Below, one piece after another: positions 22,875-34,893 of a DNA stretch of 64,000 nt (positions are counted from its first letter, which is position 1; the number at the start of each line of letters is the position of its first letter). The notes under the pieces are model-generated. The model had not been told where the DNA came from. It saw only the letters and a program-made list of their open reading frames with translations, and searched no databases. The stretch is from the NCBI GenBank assembly GCA_014281115.1, contig JACONQ010000012.1, positions 992,001 through 1,056,000 on the forward strand. Reading direction: 5' to 3'. The translations under genes and the position numbers were made by a program. The stretch is from Laburnicola sp. R22_1 (Eukaryota; Ascomycota; Dothideomycetes; Pleosporales; Didymosphaeriaceae).

Positions 22875-23316
22875 TAGGCTGGCAAATAGGTATAGGTTAG
22901 GTTAGGATTAGGGTCTTACGTAAGTAGAGTTGAGTTAGGATTAGGATCTTATGTAATCTAACCTAACCTAACCCAATCCTACTTACATAAGACCTTAACC
23001 TTAACCTAACCCTACTTACGTAAGACCTTAATCTTAACCTAACCCTAGGGTACCTATTTAGTCTGTAATAAATAGCTATTATAATTAATTAAAAATATAT
23101 TTTAAATAATATTAAACTAAGTTAAATTAAGCTAGGGTCTTACGTAATTAGGTTAGGTATAGGTTAGGTTAGGTTAGGTTAGGTTTAGAGTCTTACGTAA
23201 TTAACCTAACCTAACCTAAGGTCTGTGCAACCTAACCTAACCTATACCTATAGTTTATGCGACCCCAACCCAAGCCTATACTCAACCTAGGTACCCCGAA
23301 CCCATTTACTAGCCTA
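22875..23316. mobile_element. 442-bp non-autonomous hAT element (MITE) related to hAT-1
   Basis: Perfect 8-bp duplication GAATTTAT (22867-22874, 23317-23324). TIR TAGGCTGGCAAATAGG versus TAGGCTAGTAAATGGG on the other strand, like those of hAT-1. The interior is mostly CTAACC/GGTTAG repeats and carries no reading frame; it must have used a transposase supplied in trans, plausibly that of hAT-1. Confidence 0.88.
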
Positions 23317-23324
23317 GAATTTAT

Positions 23325-24560
23325 TAAGAAGAATCTTAATAAGGGATATGTTAGACTATCTAAGTTACTAGCAGCAAGCCTATTTATATTTATACCTAAG
23401 AAGGATAGAGAAGCTTAACCCTATATAGACTACTAAAAACTTAACAATATAATAATTAAGAATTAATACCTATTACTAAATATTGCAGAGCTTTAAGACT
23501 AACTCTTAAGAGCTAGAATCTTTATAATAATAGATTTACGTAATAGATACTACCTTATATAAATAAAGAAAGGTAAAGAATAGAAGATAGTATTTAGAAC
23601 ACGCTATAGACTATTTAAGTATATAATTATGCCTTTTAGACTTACTAATACTCTAGCAATCTTTTAGGTACTTATTAACAATAAGCTACACAACTACTTA
23701 AATATATTTATTATTATATATATAAATAGTATCTTTATATACTCTAAAACTAAATTATATTATATTAAGTACGTATAAATAGTGCTAAGAGTATTAGATA
23801 GAGCATACCTACAACTTAAGCTATAGAAGTACAAACTCTATATATAGAAACTTAAATTCCTAGAATATATAATTATCACTATAGGAATTAGTATAGCATC
23901 TAATAAGATTAAATGTATTAAAAATTAGCTATAACTAAAAATAGCTAAGAATATCTAATAATTCTTAAAATTGTATAGATTTAACTAACAATTTATTAAA
24001 GATTATACTAAGGTTATGATACCTTTAATAAGCCTTACTAGAAAGAACACGCCTTTTATATAGGTAAATAAATACAATATAGTGTTTTAACAATTAAAAA
24101 TAGTATATAATAAGCTACTAGTTCTTATCTACTTTTAGAATAGAGAACTACTATAATTTAAAATAGACGTAAGCAATCTTGCACTAGGCATCTATATAAA
24201 ATAAAACGAAAATAGAAAATAGTATCCTATTACATACTATTTACGCAAGTTTAATAATACTAAAACATAATATAATGTCTATAATAAGGAACCTTACGTA
24301 ATTATAAAAGCACTTAAGTATTAGAGGATTTCTGCGTAAAGTTATATAGATCTTATAATCTTTACTAACTATAAGAACCTAATATAATTTATAATAACAA
24401 AAGAACTAACGCTATAATAATCTTAATAGGCAAAAACGCTAGGATAGTATAAATTTAAGATTGTGTACACTCTAGGTAAAAAAAATAAAAAAGCTAACGC
24501 TCTTAGCTAATAAAGCGACCTTATAGAAGAGAAAACAAAGATATACTCTATAATACTTTA
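23325..24560 (+). pseudogene. Gypsy-II reverse transcriptase and RNase H
   Basis: RT blocks in order: LFIFIPKKDREA-PYIDY-KLN, IIIDLRNRYYLI, FKYIIMPFRLTNTLAIF, and YINSIFIYSKTK (YMDD box with both Asp changed, near 23725). RNase H: FKIDVSNLALGIYIK (catalytic Asp retained) near 24165, YNVYNKEPYVIIKALKY, and IIFTNYKNL (TDH to TNY). Confidence 0.85.
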
Positions 24561-24599
24561 ATAAAACTATGACAGATTACTTAAACCTGTAGTAGAATT

Positions 24600-25838
24600 T
24601 AACTAACTCCTAGTTATTACTAGAGAAGTACCTAAGAAACAATAGACTAAGATTATCTAATAATATTATAATAATCCTATATATAGATATCTAGGTATTA
24701 AGAAAATAATAGAACTTATTTAGTAGAACTATAGCTTTAATAGAAATAAGAACGTAGTAATAATATATATCTATAAGTGTGCAGACTATTAACGCAATAA
24801 GTATAATACGCATTTTAAGTATAGAGAAATGCAAGCTATTAAAATATCAATAGCACTATAGGAAGATATTGCTATAGACTTTGTTATAGGAATACTAAAA
24901 TCTAACCACCTAGTAATAGAATTTACGTACAATACTATATTAGTAATAGTTTATTAACTAACTAAATATGTTAAGCTAATACCCTATATAATGACTATAA
25001 TAGTAAAGTAACTTGTATTCCTTATTTTAGATTAACTTATTAGATATTATATAACTCTAAAGATAATTATTAGTAATAAAGATAAGCTGTTTACCTTAAA
25101 ATACTAGATATCGCTTATAGCACTTATTAGAATAAAATAGAAGCGTTTAATAGCTTATTATTTATAATTAGATAGACAGATAGAATATATAAATTATACT
25201 ATTAAAATGTACCTACGTATCTACTATAATAGCTAGAAGAATAACTAGATTTTATTATTACCTATTGCATAGCTTGTATATAACAATAAAGTTTTAGCAA
25301 CTATAAAATATATACTATTCTACGCGAACTATAGACGATATTTATATTTCCTTAATTAGATATTTCCTATAATAATTAAGATAGATAAAGCTATTAGTAT
25401 AGTAGATAATATAAAGACAATATACAAATAACTCTAAGAGAATCTTAAGAAAGCTTAATAGCAATTAATTTCCTGCGCAAACTAAAAATAAAAATAGCAC
25501 CTTAGCTAAAGAATGGGGATAAAGCATATCTACTTAGAAAGAATCTTTAAACCTAGAAAAGGAAATATAAGAAACTAGATTACATTAAGGTTAGACTATT
25601 TTTTTAAATAAATATTACTAGTTAACTATAAACTAGAGTTACTACCTAATACTAGCATATACCTAGTATTTTATATAAATAGACTAGTTTAAACTACTTT
25701 TTATTATAGAGCTAAGAAAGAAAATAAATTTAAAGTTAAAATAATACTAGACTATACAGATTACCTATGCACATATCTTATTAAGTACAAGGGATCCCTA
25801 TATAGTATGAACATATAGGAACTTAAGAAATACTTATA
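24600..25838 (+). pseudogene. Gypsy-II integrase with C-terminal chromodomain
   Basis: Zinc-binding region CADYQRNKYNTH near 24780, core D (AIDFVIGIL) near 24875, second D region IIISNKDKLFT near 25065 (Asp to Asn), third at LDRQIEYINYTIKMYLR near 25170. Chromodomain near 25735-25838: KIILDYTDYLCTYLIKYKG then NI-ELKKYL, matching VE.ILD....YLVKWKG....TWEP..NL with Trp lost. Chromodomains steer integration toward methylated-histone chromatin, fitting a repeat island. RE-A copy B sits immediately after it. Confidence 0.8.
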
Positions 25839-27127
25839 TTAGGAAGAGAAACATCGTAGACCTTTTAGTATATAGTACAACGCTGTAAGGGAAAGCTATA
25901 GGTATACTAAAAACACATTAAAAAAAGTAAAGTATTAAAGTAGATTAGGCTAGAGACTATTATTAGCACGTGCAAATTAGCCCCTTATGCTAATAAGGTA
26001 GTTAATTACAGTATACTATAGTCTATAAATACTAAAGTTAAAGTTAAAGATATAAATACAACACAGCCTACATATAATGTATAAAAATCTGCAACTAATT
26101 ATATTAAGTATTCATTTACTCTTACATATAAAGCATATTATTATATAAGACCTTAAGGTTATAATCTAATATATATAGGTATTATTTACCCTAATAATAC
26201 TATTACTACTAGGTAGGTAGTTACACATTTATATATATATAATAAGAAAAATAATAATATTAATAAAGCTAGCTAAAATTAGTATTATAAAAGTTAAACG
26301 CGTAATATTACTAACTATATAGTAGTAGGATATCAGTAGTGCAGCAAATAGATTATCTTATCTAGTTTGTTAGAATTCTACTACCTTAATAAATATATAA
26401 GAACTACACGTATAGGATTTAACTTATAGCTTACTTTCTACTAGCTTAACTATTTTATACTTAGCTATATTAATAAAGGTTACTAGATATATTTTTATAA
26501 GCAATAGAAGAGAAAAGGTGAAAGTTATAAAAGGCTCTAGAAAAATAAAATAAGGCTATACAACCTAAAAAAGCTATAGCGTAATTATTAAAGTAGGATC
26601 TATATAATATAGCTATAAAAGGTGTTAGGTATATATAAATACACGCTTATACTATAGGATTATTATAAAAGATAAGTAGAGTAAAGCTAATACTAAGGAA
26701 GTATACTAGAGATTAATAAGTTAATAGATTATTAGTAAAAGATAATAAGGTACTATGTAGTATTAGAAGTAAGAAGCGCGCGCACAATTTATTAAATATT
26801 ATAGCGGCAGAGTATAGTAGGAGTTCTAAGTTATTATTTATCTAGTAATAGGATAGTAAAAAGTTAAAAGGTAGGTATTAATTTTCTAGTAACGTAGTAG
26901 TAGATAAGCAAGTTAGGGTGTTATTTTTATAAGGTTAGTTATCTTAGAAGCTAGGGGAGACGTTAGAAAAACTTTAACACGCTCTAGTCCTAGCACTTAG
27001 CACACACATAACATTATATAATATTATAAAGGCGCTAGTAATATAATAAAAAAACGCAGTAATTAAACGCAGTGGGGCTACTTAAAAACTAATAAGTAGA
27101 GATAGTTTATACTCCTATCTAGAAGGG
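25839..27127 (+). mobile_element. RE-A copy B (1289 bp)
   Basis: 14-bp duplication aagaaatacttata / aagaaacacttata (25825-25838, 27128-27141; one C/T difference). Left end TTAGGAAGAGAAACATCG, right end TATACTCCTATCTAGAAGGG. Decayed plus-strand frame about 26190-26690. Confidence 0.88.
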
Positions 27128-27141
27128 AAGAAACACTTATA

Positions 27142-27770
27142 AAACTATAAAGAAAAGTTATAGTAGTACTAGCGTATCGCTACACAGCTAATAAAGATAA
27201 AAGACTAGCCTAGATTACTAACTAGTTAATTACTTTAGTATATAAGGTAGTATTAGAATTAACCAAGGCCGCCGCCTATGTAAGATTCTTATAAGCCTTT
27301 AATACTTCTAACTTTTTTATTATAGATATACTATAATTAAATAGCTTTTATTTCTTCTAATATAATGTCTTATACTAATCGCGTGAGCGCGCTATCTTCT
27401 TATATACTAGACGCGTACAAAAAAGTGCTAAATAAGTAAGCTCTTTCTTAATATAAAACTTTGCCTTCTCTTTAGCCTCTACGTTTTCTAATCTTTTTAT
27501 CTCTATATATATCTTTAAATAGTCTAGTAAAGGAATATTCTCTAGCTTATACTTTTAATTACTATATTAGATATAGTTTGTACACTTTAACTATAAGAAT
27601 AATAATTAATAGGGTAGTATATTCTTTACATATTAGGTACACGTAACTATTATAAAAGTATAGTTTTATTTAAGGCAATTAGCTTAGAAGTAAGAGTATT
27701 AAATAAATTAAGAAAGTAACTTTATAAATAGTTAACTTATAAGATTATTAAGTCTAGAGAAAGGAGCTAA
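27142..27770 (+). other. Gypsy-II 3' region before the LTR
   Basis: A plus-strand frame with TAG stops continues from the chromodomain to roughly 27320; after that I see no convincing coding sequence on either strand. The purine-rich AGTCTAGAGAAAGGAGCTAA at 27751-27770 is the probable polypurine tract. Confidence 0.5.
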
Positions 27771-28268
27771 TATTAGGATCTAATATAATATAGGTTGGGA
27801 CATTAGTACTTATAGCTATAGGGAGCCTAGTACGCTATAGGCTAAGATATTACGTAACTTAGATTATAGGTTTTAGGATTATTAGCGTCCTAGAGAATCT
27901 TATTAGATGTAGGATTTTAAGACTTTTAGGATAAATAGAACTTATAGAATTTTAGAACAGTTTTATATATATAGAAATATAAGTATAAACCTTTCTATTT
28001 TCTATTTAATCGATTTCTAGAAGAGAAACATCGCAGACCTTTTAGTATACGGTACAACGCTGTAAGGGAAAGCTATATTTAAACCTATTTATTAATCTAT
28101 TAATTAAATTATACTTAGGCTCTTACTATTAATTTGTTATCTTATAACCTTTAATACTAACGCCCTTTTAACTAGCGTAAGTAGTTAAGACCCCTTGCCC
28201 TTATTAAGACGCTCCTGCCTAAGAACTAACCCTAACCACTAGGACTAGCTACCCCGTCAGTCTTAACA
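27771..28268 (+). repeat. 3' LTR of Gypsy-II with a 60-bp RE-A piece
   Basis: Begins TATTAGGATCTAATATAATA, ends CAGTCTTAACA. Longer than the 5' LTR because it contains the truncated RE-A copy at 28017-28074. Confidence 0.85.
28017..28074 (+). mobile_element. RE-A ~58-bp truncated copy
   Basis: Left end only (AGAAGAGAAACATCGCAGACC to GGGAAAGCTA). Flanked by tatttaatcgattt and tatttaaacctattt, an approximate duplication of ~13 bp; boundaries uncertain by a few bases. Confidence 0.65.
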
Positions 28269-28273
28269 TTATC

Positions 28274-28628
28274 ACAGAATAGATAATAACTTTTAATATT
28301 ATTCTTAATATTTAAAAGTTGAAATATATTCTTTTAAGGCTTCTTTAATAGCTATATACTCTGCCTCGCAACTTAATAGTACTATAGATTTTTGTAATTT
28401 ACTAAACTAACTAATAGAGGTATTACTAATAGAGGTATTACTAATAGAGGTATTACTAATAGAGGTATTACTAATAGAGGTATTACTAATAGAGGTATTA
28501 CTAATAGTAAAAATAAAGCCACTAGTGCTTTTTCTTTCTACTAAATTACCCCCAGAATCTAAATCTACATAACCTATTAGATTAAATAAATTATTACTAG
28601 ATTGAGATTAGTTTTTAGTTTTAGTATT
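28274..28628 (-). pseudogene. Copia-I RNase H, N-terminal piece
   Basis: Reverse-strand frame contains VLLSCEAEYIAIKEALKEYI at about 28325-28375, the Copia RNase H block S..EAEY.A...A..E with catalytic Glu retained. A 15-bp tandem repeat (28416-28508) lies upstream of it in the frame. Continues across Gypsy-II at 18292. Confidence 0.85.
28416..28508 (-). repeat. 15-bp tandem repeat, six units, in Copia-I RNase H
   Basis: CTAATAGAGGTATTA repeated six times almost without variation, period 15, adding five-residue units to the reading frame. The units are more alike than neighbouring RIP-damaged sequence, so expansion came after most of the mutation. Confidence 0.85.
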
Positions 28629-28644
28629 ATTAAATACTAATGTA

Positions 28645-28833
28645 TTAAAGATCTTCATTATGAGGATATTCTAACTAAGATCGAGTCCGCACTATACATA
28701 GAGAGGAGTAAACTAGAAGGCACTATAACCTAGTACCTAGCACCTAGCACATAGTGGTAGTAATAAAATATATACAAAATAATAATAATTTTATTATTAG
28801 CGTTCTGCACAATAGCATTGTCGTCGGCAGTTA
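28645..28833 (+). mobile_element. RE-B 189-bp truncated copy
   Basis: Starts TTAAAGATCTTCATTATGAG and includes GATCGAGTCCGCACTATACA. Duplication attaaatactaatgta / attaaatactaatata (28629-28644, 28834-28849). Less mutated than the other RE-B copies (CTGCACAATAGCATTGTCGTC intact). Confidence 0.85.
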
Positions 28834-28845
28834 ATTAAATACTAA

Positions 28846-29415
28846 TATATAATTTTTAGTATTAATTAAATACTTCTAAATTCTCTCTAACATAGTATAG
28901 TAAGAAGAATTAGGATTAGACATAAATCTAGCATAGTTATTAACTACGTAGTTTATATATGGCCTAGTTTTACTAGATTAATATATTAAACTACCTATTT
29001 ATTATTAGTAGTAATTAATTTCTTCTCTATTGCTTAGCTGGTATTGTTATTTACTTTAATTCCTAGCTCACTAGGAGAACTAATAGGATTTAAATTTAAA
29101 TTATTATACTTTTTAAGTATATTATTAAGATAATCAGTTTGACTTCAACGAATACTATCTTTAGTTTTATTAATTTCTATGCCTAGAAAATAAGAGACTT
29201 CACCTAAGTCTTCTAGATCTACATCTACATTCTTAAGACTATCTTTTATAGAATTAATAAGTTTTAAATTAGGTTCTAATACTAATATATCGTCTACGTA
29301 CACTACTATTATTATATTAATATTAGAATTAAGAAAACCTCCTTGTTCTAAAATAATAGGTAGAAAACCTAACTCTTTTAACTTAATAGCTAAAAAGGTA
29401 TACTATAGTCTAGGT
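28846..29415 (-). pseudogene. Copia-I reverse transcriptase, C-terminal half
   Basis: Reverse-strand frame has VYVDDILVLEPN (the YVDD box, intact, near 29300), LEDLGEVSYFLGIEINKTKD and QTDYLNNILKKYN, textbook Copia RT. Ends at an RE-C piece (29416-29540). Confidence 0.88.
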
Positions 29416-29540
29416 CGCATTTTTGTAATTACCTTCTCACACTCTTTTCAATTACTAATCAGGGGGCTCTGCTTTTTTTGTCATATTATTTGAGATAAAA
29501 GCCTTTGTCGTCCTACCCCTAGGTAGATAAATTAACGCCA
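29416..29540 (-). mobile_element. RE-C 125-bp truncated copy
   Basis: Carries the RE-C terminus (AGCAGAGCCCC...GGTAGATAAATTAACGCCA in this orientation). 12-bp duplication tatagtctaggt / tatagtctagat (29404-29415, 29541-29552). Confidence 0.85.
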
Positions 29541-29568
29541 TATAGTCTAGATAATTGTTTTAATCTAT

Positions 29569-30757
29569 CTAGAAGAGAAATATCGCAGACCTTTTAGTAT
29601 ACAGTATAACACTATAAAGGAAACCTATAGGTGTGCTAAAAACGTATTAAAAAGGTAAAGCAGCTCAAAGATAGGTTAGGCTAAAGACGTATTATGACTA
29701 TTTATTAGCACGTATAAATTAGCCCTTTATACTAGAAGTAGTTAATAATATAATATATAGTTATTTACGCGCACGCAATATAAAATCTGCGACTAGAGAT
29801 TAACTATTTATCTCTCTACAATATAATATATTTAATTATTATGTAAGCTAGGGACCTTGAGGTTATAATTTAGTATAGCTATTTCTTACTTTAATATTAC
29901 TATTACTACTAAGTAGGCAGTTATATATTTATATATATATAATAAGAAAGATAATAATAATAATGATGGAGCTAGCTAATATTAGTATTATAAAGGTTAA
30001 ACGCCTAATATTAGTAACTATATAGTAGTAGGATATAAGTAGTGTGGTAAATAGATTGCCTTAGCTAGTTTGTTAGAGTCCTACTACCTTAATAAGTATA
30101 TAGAATTTAACTTATAGCTTACTCTCTACTAGTTTAGCTACCTTATTCTTAGCTATATTAATAAAGATTACTAGATATATTTTTAAAGATAATAGACGAG
30201 GATAGGCAAAGGTTATAAAAGGCTTTAGAAGAATAAAGTAAGGCTATATAACCTAAAAAAACTATAGTATAATTATTAGAGTAGAATCTATATATAATAG
30301 CTATACAAGGTGTTAGGTATATATAGGTACATACTTATACTATAGAACTTTCATAGGTAATAGGTAGAGTAAGGCTAGTAAAGTATTAAGGTACTATTTA
30401 GTGTTAAAAGTAGGAAGTACGCGCGTAATTTATTATATATTATAGCAGCAGTAAAGTATATATTTAGGGGTTCTAAGTAGTTAATTATCTAGTAACGTAG
30501 TAAAAGGTTAAAAGGTGGGCGTTAATTATCTAGTAACGCGATAGGTAGACGGGATGTTGTTGTTATGGGCCATCTTAGAAGCTAGGAAAGGCGTTAGAAA
30601 AACTTTAACGCGCTCTAGTCCTAGGACTTAGCATATATATAATGTTATATAATATTATTTAGACGCTATAGCGTAATAAAAATATAGTAATTAAATATAG
30701 TAGGGCTACTTATAAACTAATTAAGTAGAGGTAGTTTGTACTCTTGCCTAGAAGAGA
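29569..30757 (+). mobile_element. RE-A copy C (1189 bp)
   Basis: Duplication ttttaatctat (29558-29568, 30758-30768), identical on both sides. Shortest of the six full copies. Decayed plus-strand frame about 29890-30370. Confidence 0.88.
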
Positions 30758-30768
30758 TTTTAATCTAT

Positions 30769-30869
30769 ATAAAGCTTTATTAAGCTTACAAACTATTAAT
30801 ATACTATTATTATTATTAGAATTAATAGAGTTATAGTCCTCTATTAAATTACTGTTATTAATAATAATA
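30769..30869 (-). pseudogene. Copia-I RT fragment between RE-A copies C and D
   Basis: Short remnant of the Copia frame trapped between two RE-A insertions; placed by co-linearity, too short and damaged to recognise alone. Confidence 0.5.
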
Positions 30870-30881
30870 TTTTATTATTTA

Positions 30882-32154
30882 TTAGGAAGAGAAACATCAT
30901 AGACCTTTTAGTATACCATACAACGCTATAAGAGAAAGCTATAAGTGTGCTAAAAACGTATTAAAAAAGGTAAAGTAGTAAAGTAGGTTAGACTAAGGAC
31001 TATTTTGTAAATTAGCCCTTTATACTAATAAAGTAGTTAATTATAGTATACTATACTTTATAGATACTAAAGTTAAAGTTAAAGTTAAAGATAAGACTAT
31101 AACGCAGCCTACGTATAAAGTATAAAAATCTACAACTAGATATATTAAGTATTTATCCATCCTTATACACAAAGTATATTATCCCATAAGACCTTAAGAT
31201 TATAATCTTATATATATAGCTATTTCTTACCTTAATAATACTATTACTACTAGGTAGATAGTTATACGTCTATACGTGTATAATAAGAAAAATAATAATA
31301 ATAATAAAGCTAGCTAGAATTAGTATTATAAAGGTTAAACACCTGATATTACTAACCATATAGTAGTAGAATATAAGTAGTATAGCAAATTGATTGCCAT
31401 AGCTAGTTAGTTAAAGTCGTACTACCTTAATAAGTATATAGAGACTACACGCATAGAATTTAACTTATAGCTTACTCTTTACTAGTTTAGCTACCTTATA
31501 CTTAGTTATGTTAACAAGAGTTACTAAATATATTTTTAAAGGTAATAGGAGAGGATAGACAAAGGTTATAAGAGGCTCTAGAAGAATAAAATAAGGCTAT
31601 ATAACCTAAAAAAACTATAGTATAATTATTAGAGTAGAATCTATATAAAATAGCTATAAGAGGTATTAGGCATATATAAGTATGCGCTTATATTATAGAA
31701 TTTCTATAAAAGATAGGTAGAGTAAGACTAGTACTAAAGAAGTATACTAGAAGTTAATAGCTTAATAAGTTATTAGTAAAGAATAGTAGGGTGCTATTTA
31801 GTATTAGAAGTAGGGAGCGCGCGCGTAATTTATTATATATTATAGTAGTAGAGTAGAGTAAGGGTTTTAAGTTGTTAATTATCTAGTAATAGGACGGCGA
31901 AAGGTTAAAAGGTAGGTATTAATTATCTAGTAATATAGTAGTAGGCAAGCAAGTTAGGGTGTTATTATTATAGAGTTAGTTAATATAGAAGCCAGGGGGA
32001 GACGTTAGAAAAACTTTAATGTGCTTTAGTCCTAGGGCTTAGCACTCGCACGTAATATTATATTATATAGGCGCTAGTAACGTAATAAAAAACGCAGTAG
32101 GGCTACTTAAAAACTAATAAGTAGAGGCAGTTTATACTTTTGCCTGGGAGGATT
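30882..32154 (+). mobile_element. RE-A copy D (1273 bp)
   Basis: 12-bp duplication ttttattattta (30870-30881, 32155-32166). Left end TTAGGAAGAGAAACATCATA, right end TACTTTTGCCTGGGAGGATT. Decayed plus-strand frame about 31225-31725. Confidence 0.88.
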
Positions 32155-32166
32155 TTTTATTATTTA

Positions 32167-32957
32167 GAAAAATATTAGATTGTTTTATATGAATTTCTTT
32201 ATCTATAGTAGCATAGACAAAAGCATTTTTAATGTCCTATTGCCTTATTTCTAACTTATTAAATATAGCTAGAAATAAGAGTAATTTAATTATTTCTAGC
32301 CTAGTGGTATTAGCAAAGGTTTCTAGGTAGTCTAAGCTATAGGTTTAACTAAAGCCTTTAACTACCCACCTAGCTTTATATTTAATAATTTTATTATCCT
32401 TATTAGTTTTTATTTTATAAATCCATCTACCTTTTAGAGCTTTTCTATTACTAGGTAATTTTGTTATAAGCTAAGTATTTTAGTTTACTAAAGAACTAAT
32501 TTCTAGTTCTATAGCTTTAATCTATTCTAAATTATCACTAGTAATAGTGTCTTTAAAAGTATTAGGTTCTTTATTTAATAAAATAGTAGATAGACTAAAG
32601 TCTAAACTATTATGATTAACTAATAAGTTAAAAGGCGTAAAATTCTTTAATAGTTGTTTATCCTTATAAGGTATATTAATTATAGAATTAGAGCTATTAT
32701 TTATAGTAGTATCTATAGAATTATCTATAGTAGTATCTTTATTATTATGTATAGAATAGTTTTCTATAGATTTAGTAAACTTATTATAACTAGAATTATT
32801 CTCTAAGTTATAATTATGTATAATAAGCTCTTTATAAATAGGCGTAGTATTAAAACTACAAAAGTTTTCTTCTAGTACTACTAGATCTCTAGTCTAGGTT
32901 TCTTTTCTAGTTATTAAATCTAAAACTTTATAACTATTAAAGTTATTAAAATCTATA
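32167..32957 (-). pseudogene. Copia-I reverse transcriptase, N-terminal half
   Basis: Reverse-strand frame: KLPSNRKALKGRWIYKIKTN, IIKYKAR-VVKGFS-T, YSLDYLETFANTTRLEIIKLL and KNAFVYATIDKEIHIKQ, matching the Copia RT entry (LP..R..L..KWVYKIK...I.RYKARLVAKGF.Q...IDY.ETFAPVA). Stops at Gln codons. Confidence 0.9.
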
Positions 32958-34241
32958 TTAGGAAGAGAAACATTGTAGACCTTTTAGTATACAGTACAAC
33001 ACTGTAAGAGAAAGCTATAGATAAGCTAAAAACACATTAAAAAAAGGTAAAGCAGCTTAGAGATAGGTTAGACTAGGGACTATTTATTACCACGTGCAAA
33101 TTAGCCCCTTATACTAATAAGGTAGTTAATTACAGTGTGCTATAATCTATAGGTACTAAAGTTAAAGATAATAATATAATACGTGGTTGCCTGCGTAGTA
33201 TTTTATACAAAGCTATAACTATATATAGACTAAGTCTTTATTTATTCTTATATAATGGTATATTTAATTATTATGCAAGACCTTAAAGTAATACTCTAGT
33301 ATAGCTATCTCTTACCCTATAAACGCTATTGCTACTAGGCAGATAGTCTTACAACTATATATATATAACAAAGCTAATAACACTAATAATACTAATAACG
33401 CCACTAACTAGAACTAGTATTATAAAGAATAAACGCTACTTAACGTTACTAACTATATAGTGGTAAACTACACTTTATGTAGTATATAAATAGGCCTAAT
33501 AGATTTATTACGCTGGATTAAGGAAAATCTAGGTGCTTTAGAGACTATAAACCTTAAGTTATTTCTTACTCTTTATTAATTTAGCTGCCTAGTGCTTAGC
33601 TATATTAATAATAAGTACTAGAGCTATGTTAAAAAGTAATAGGCTAGAATCTTTAAAGGTTATTAGAGATATATAAAATATAATACGGTACTATTTAATT
33701 TAAAAGGCCTAGAGAATTATTAGTGTAAATAATACTATTAGAAATAGATATTAAAGGTATAGCGAATATATAAATACGCGCTTATACTATAGAATATTTA
33801 TAGGCAATAAATAGAGTAAAGCTAGTAAAGTGTTAAAGTACTATTTAAAGTTAGGAGTAGAAAGTAAAGCGCGTGTAATTTATTATATATTATAGTAGTA
33901 GTGTGTTTAGGGGTTCTAAGTAGTTAATAATTAGGTAATAGGGTAGCAGGTAGAGGTAATCTATTGTTTAGTAAGGTAGTAACGAAAGGTAAAAAGTAGG
34001 AATTAATTATCTAGTAACGTGGTAGGTAGGTAAGCAAGTTAGGGTGTTATTATTATAAGATTAGTTGTCTTAAAAGCTAGAAGAGACATTAGAAAAACTT
34101 TAACACGCTCTAGGGCTTAGCGCGCATATGACATAACGTTATATAGGCGCTATAACACAATAAAAAAACGCAGTAATTAAACGTAGTGGGGCCACTTAAA
34201 AACTAATAAGTGGAGGCGGTTTATACTCCTACCTAGAAGGG
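32958..34241 (+). mobile_element. RE-A copy E (1284 bp)
   Basis: 13-bp duplication attaaaatctata / attaaaacctata (32945-32957, 34242-34254). Both ends canonical. Decayed plus-strand frame about 33310-33830. Confidence 0.88.
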
Positions 34242-34355
34242 ATTAAAACCTATAATAAATTTTTTTTTCTAGCTCTAGGCTCTAGTTTTTTAATTTGCTC
34301 TTTATTTTTATAGAAAATAATAGAGCTCCAAATTTTAATTAACTTATAGTTAATT

Positions 34356-34535
34356 GTGGGAGCAGCCCCGCGCCAAGACCGCCAAGCTCGCTTAGCAGTT
34401 CGAACGCGCTTTTTGTAATCCACTTTTTACGCTCTTTTTAATTACTAAGTTGAGGGCTCTGCTTTTTTTGTTATATTATTTAAGATAAAAGCCTTTGTCG
34501 TCCTACCCCTAGATAGATAAATTAACGCCACACGC
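34356..34535 (-). mobile_element. RE-C 180-bp truncated copy
   Basis: Duplication atagttaatt (34346-34355, 34536-34545). Extends further into RE-C than the 110-130-bp copies and keeps the CG-rich part GCCAAGACCGCCAAGCTCGC. Contains AGTTCGAACGC, which resembles a pol III B box. Confidence 0.85.
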
Positions 34536-34545
34536 ATAGTTAATT

Positions 34546-34893
34546 TTATATTAGGATAAACTACATTAAAAGGTATCTTATTATTGAGACTAGAATGAGG
34601 TGTTATATTATACAAATAAATACTAGAAGCTAAAGCTCCTCCCTATAAATAAAAAGGACAATTAGAATTATATAATAGACACCTAATAGTCTTTATTATA
34701 GTTCTGTTTACTCTTTCTATTAAACTATTTTGTTCTAAAGTTCTAGGACTATTAAATTCTTATATTATACCTTCTAGAATACAAAGGTTATTAAATAAAG
34801 AATTTTTAAATTCTAGGCTATTATTAGTTTTAATTCTTTTAATTTTATAATTAGATTACTTTTCTACCTTAGTCTTAAAGTCTTTAAAAGCTT
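34546..34893 (-). pseudogene. Copia-I integrase, C-terminal part of core
   Basis: Reverse-strand frame includes VNRTIIKTIRCLLYNS and GGALASSIYLYNITPHSSLN, matching Copia integrase after the third acidic residue (..NRTL...R.ML......FW.EA...A.Y..NR.P...L). Confidence 0.8.

Larger units (their letters stand above)
18293..28268 (+). mobile_element. Gypsy-II, chromodomain-type Ty3/Gypsy retrotransposon
   Basis: LTRs at 18293-18715 and 27771-28268, duplication TTATC (18288-18292 and 28269-28273). Encodes gag with CCHC knuckle, protease, RT, RNase H, integrase and a terminal chromodomain. Interrupted by RE-A copies A and B, two truncated RE-A copies and a hAT derivative. Stops throughout. Confidence 0.88.

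Noticed and set aside
28416..28508. CRISPR array from regular 15-bp units
   Set aside because: No spacers, units are contiguous, and the setting is a eukaryotic retrotransposon.
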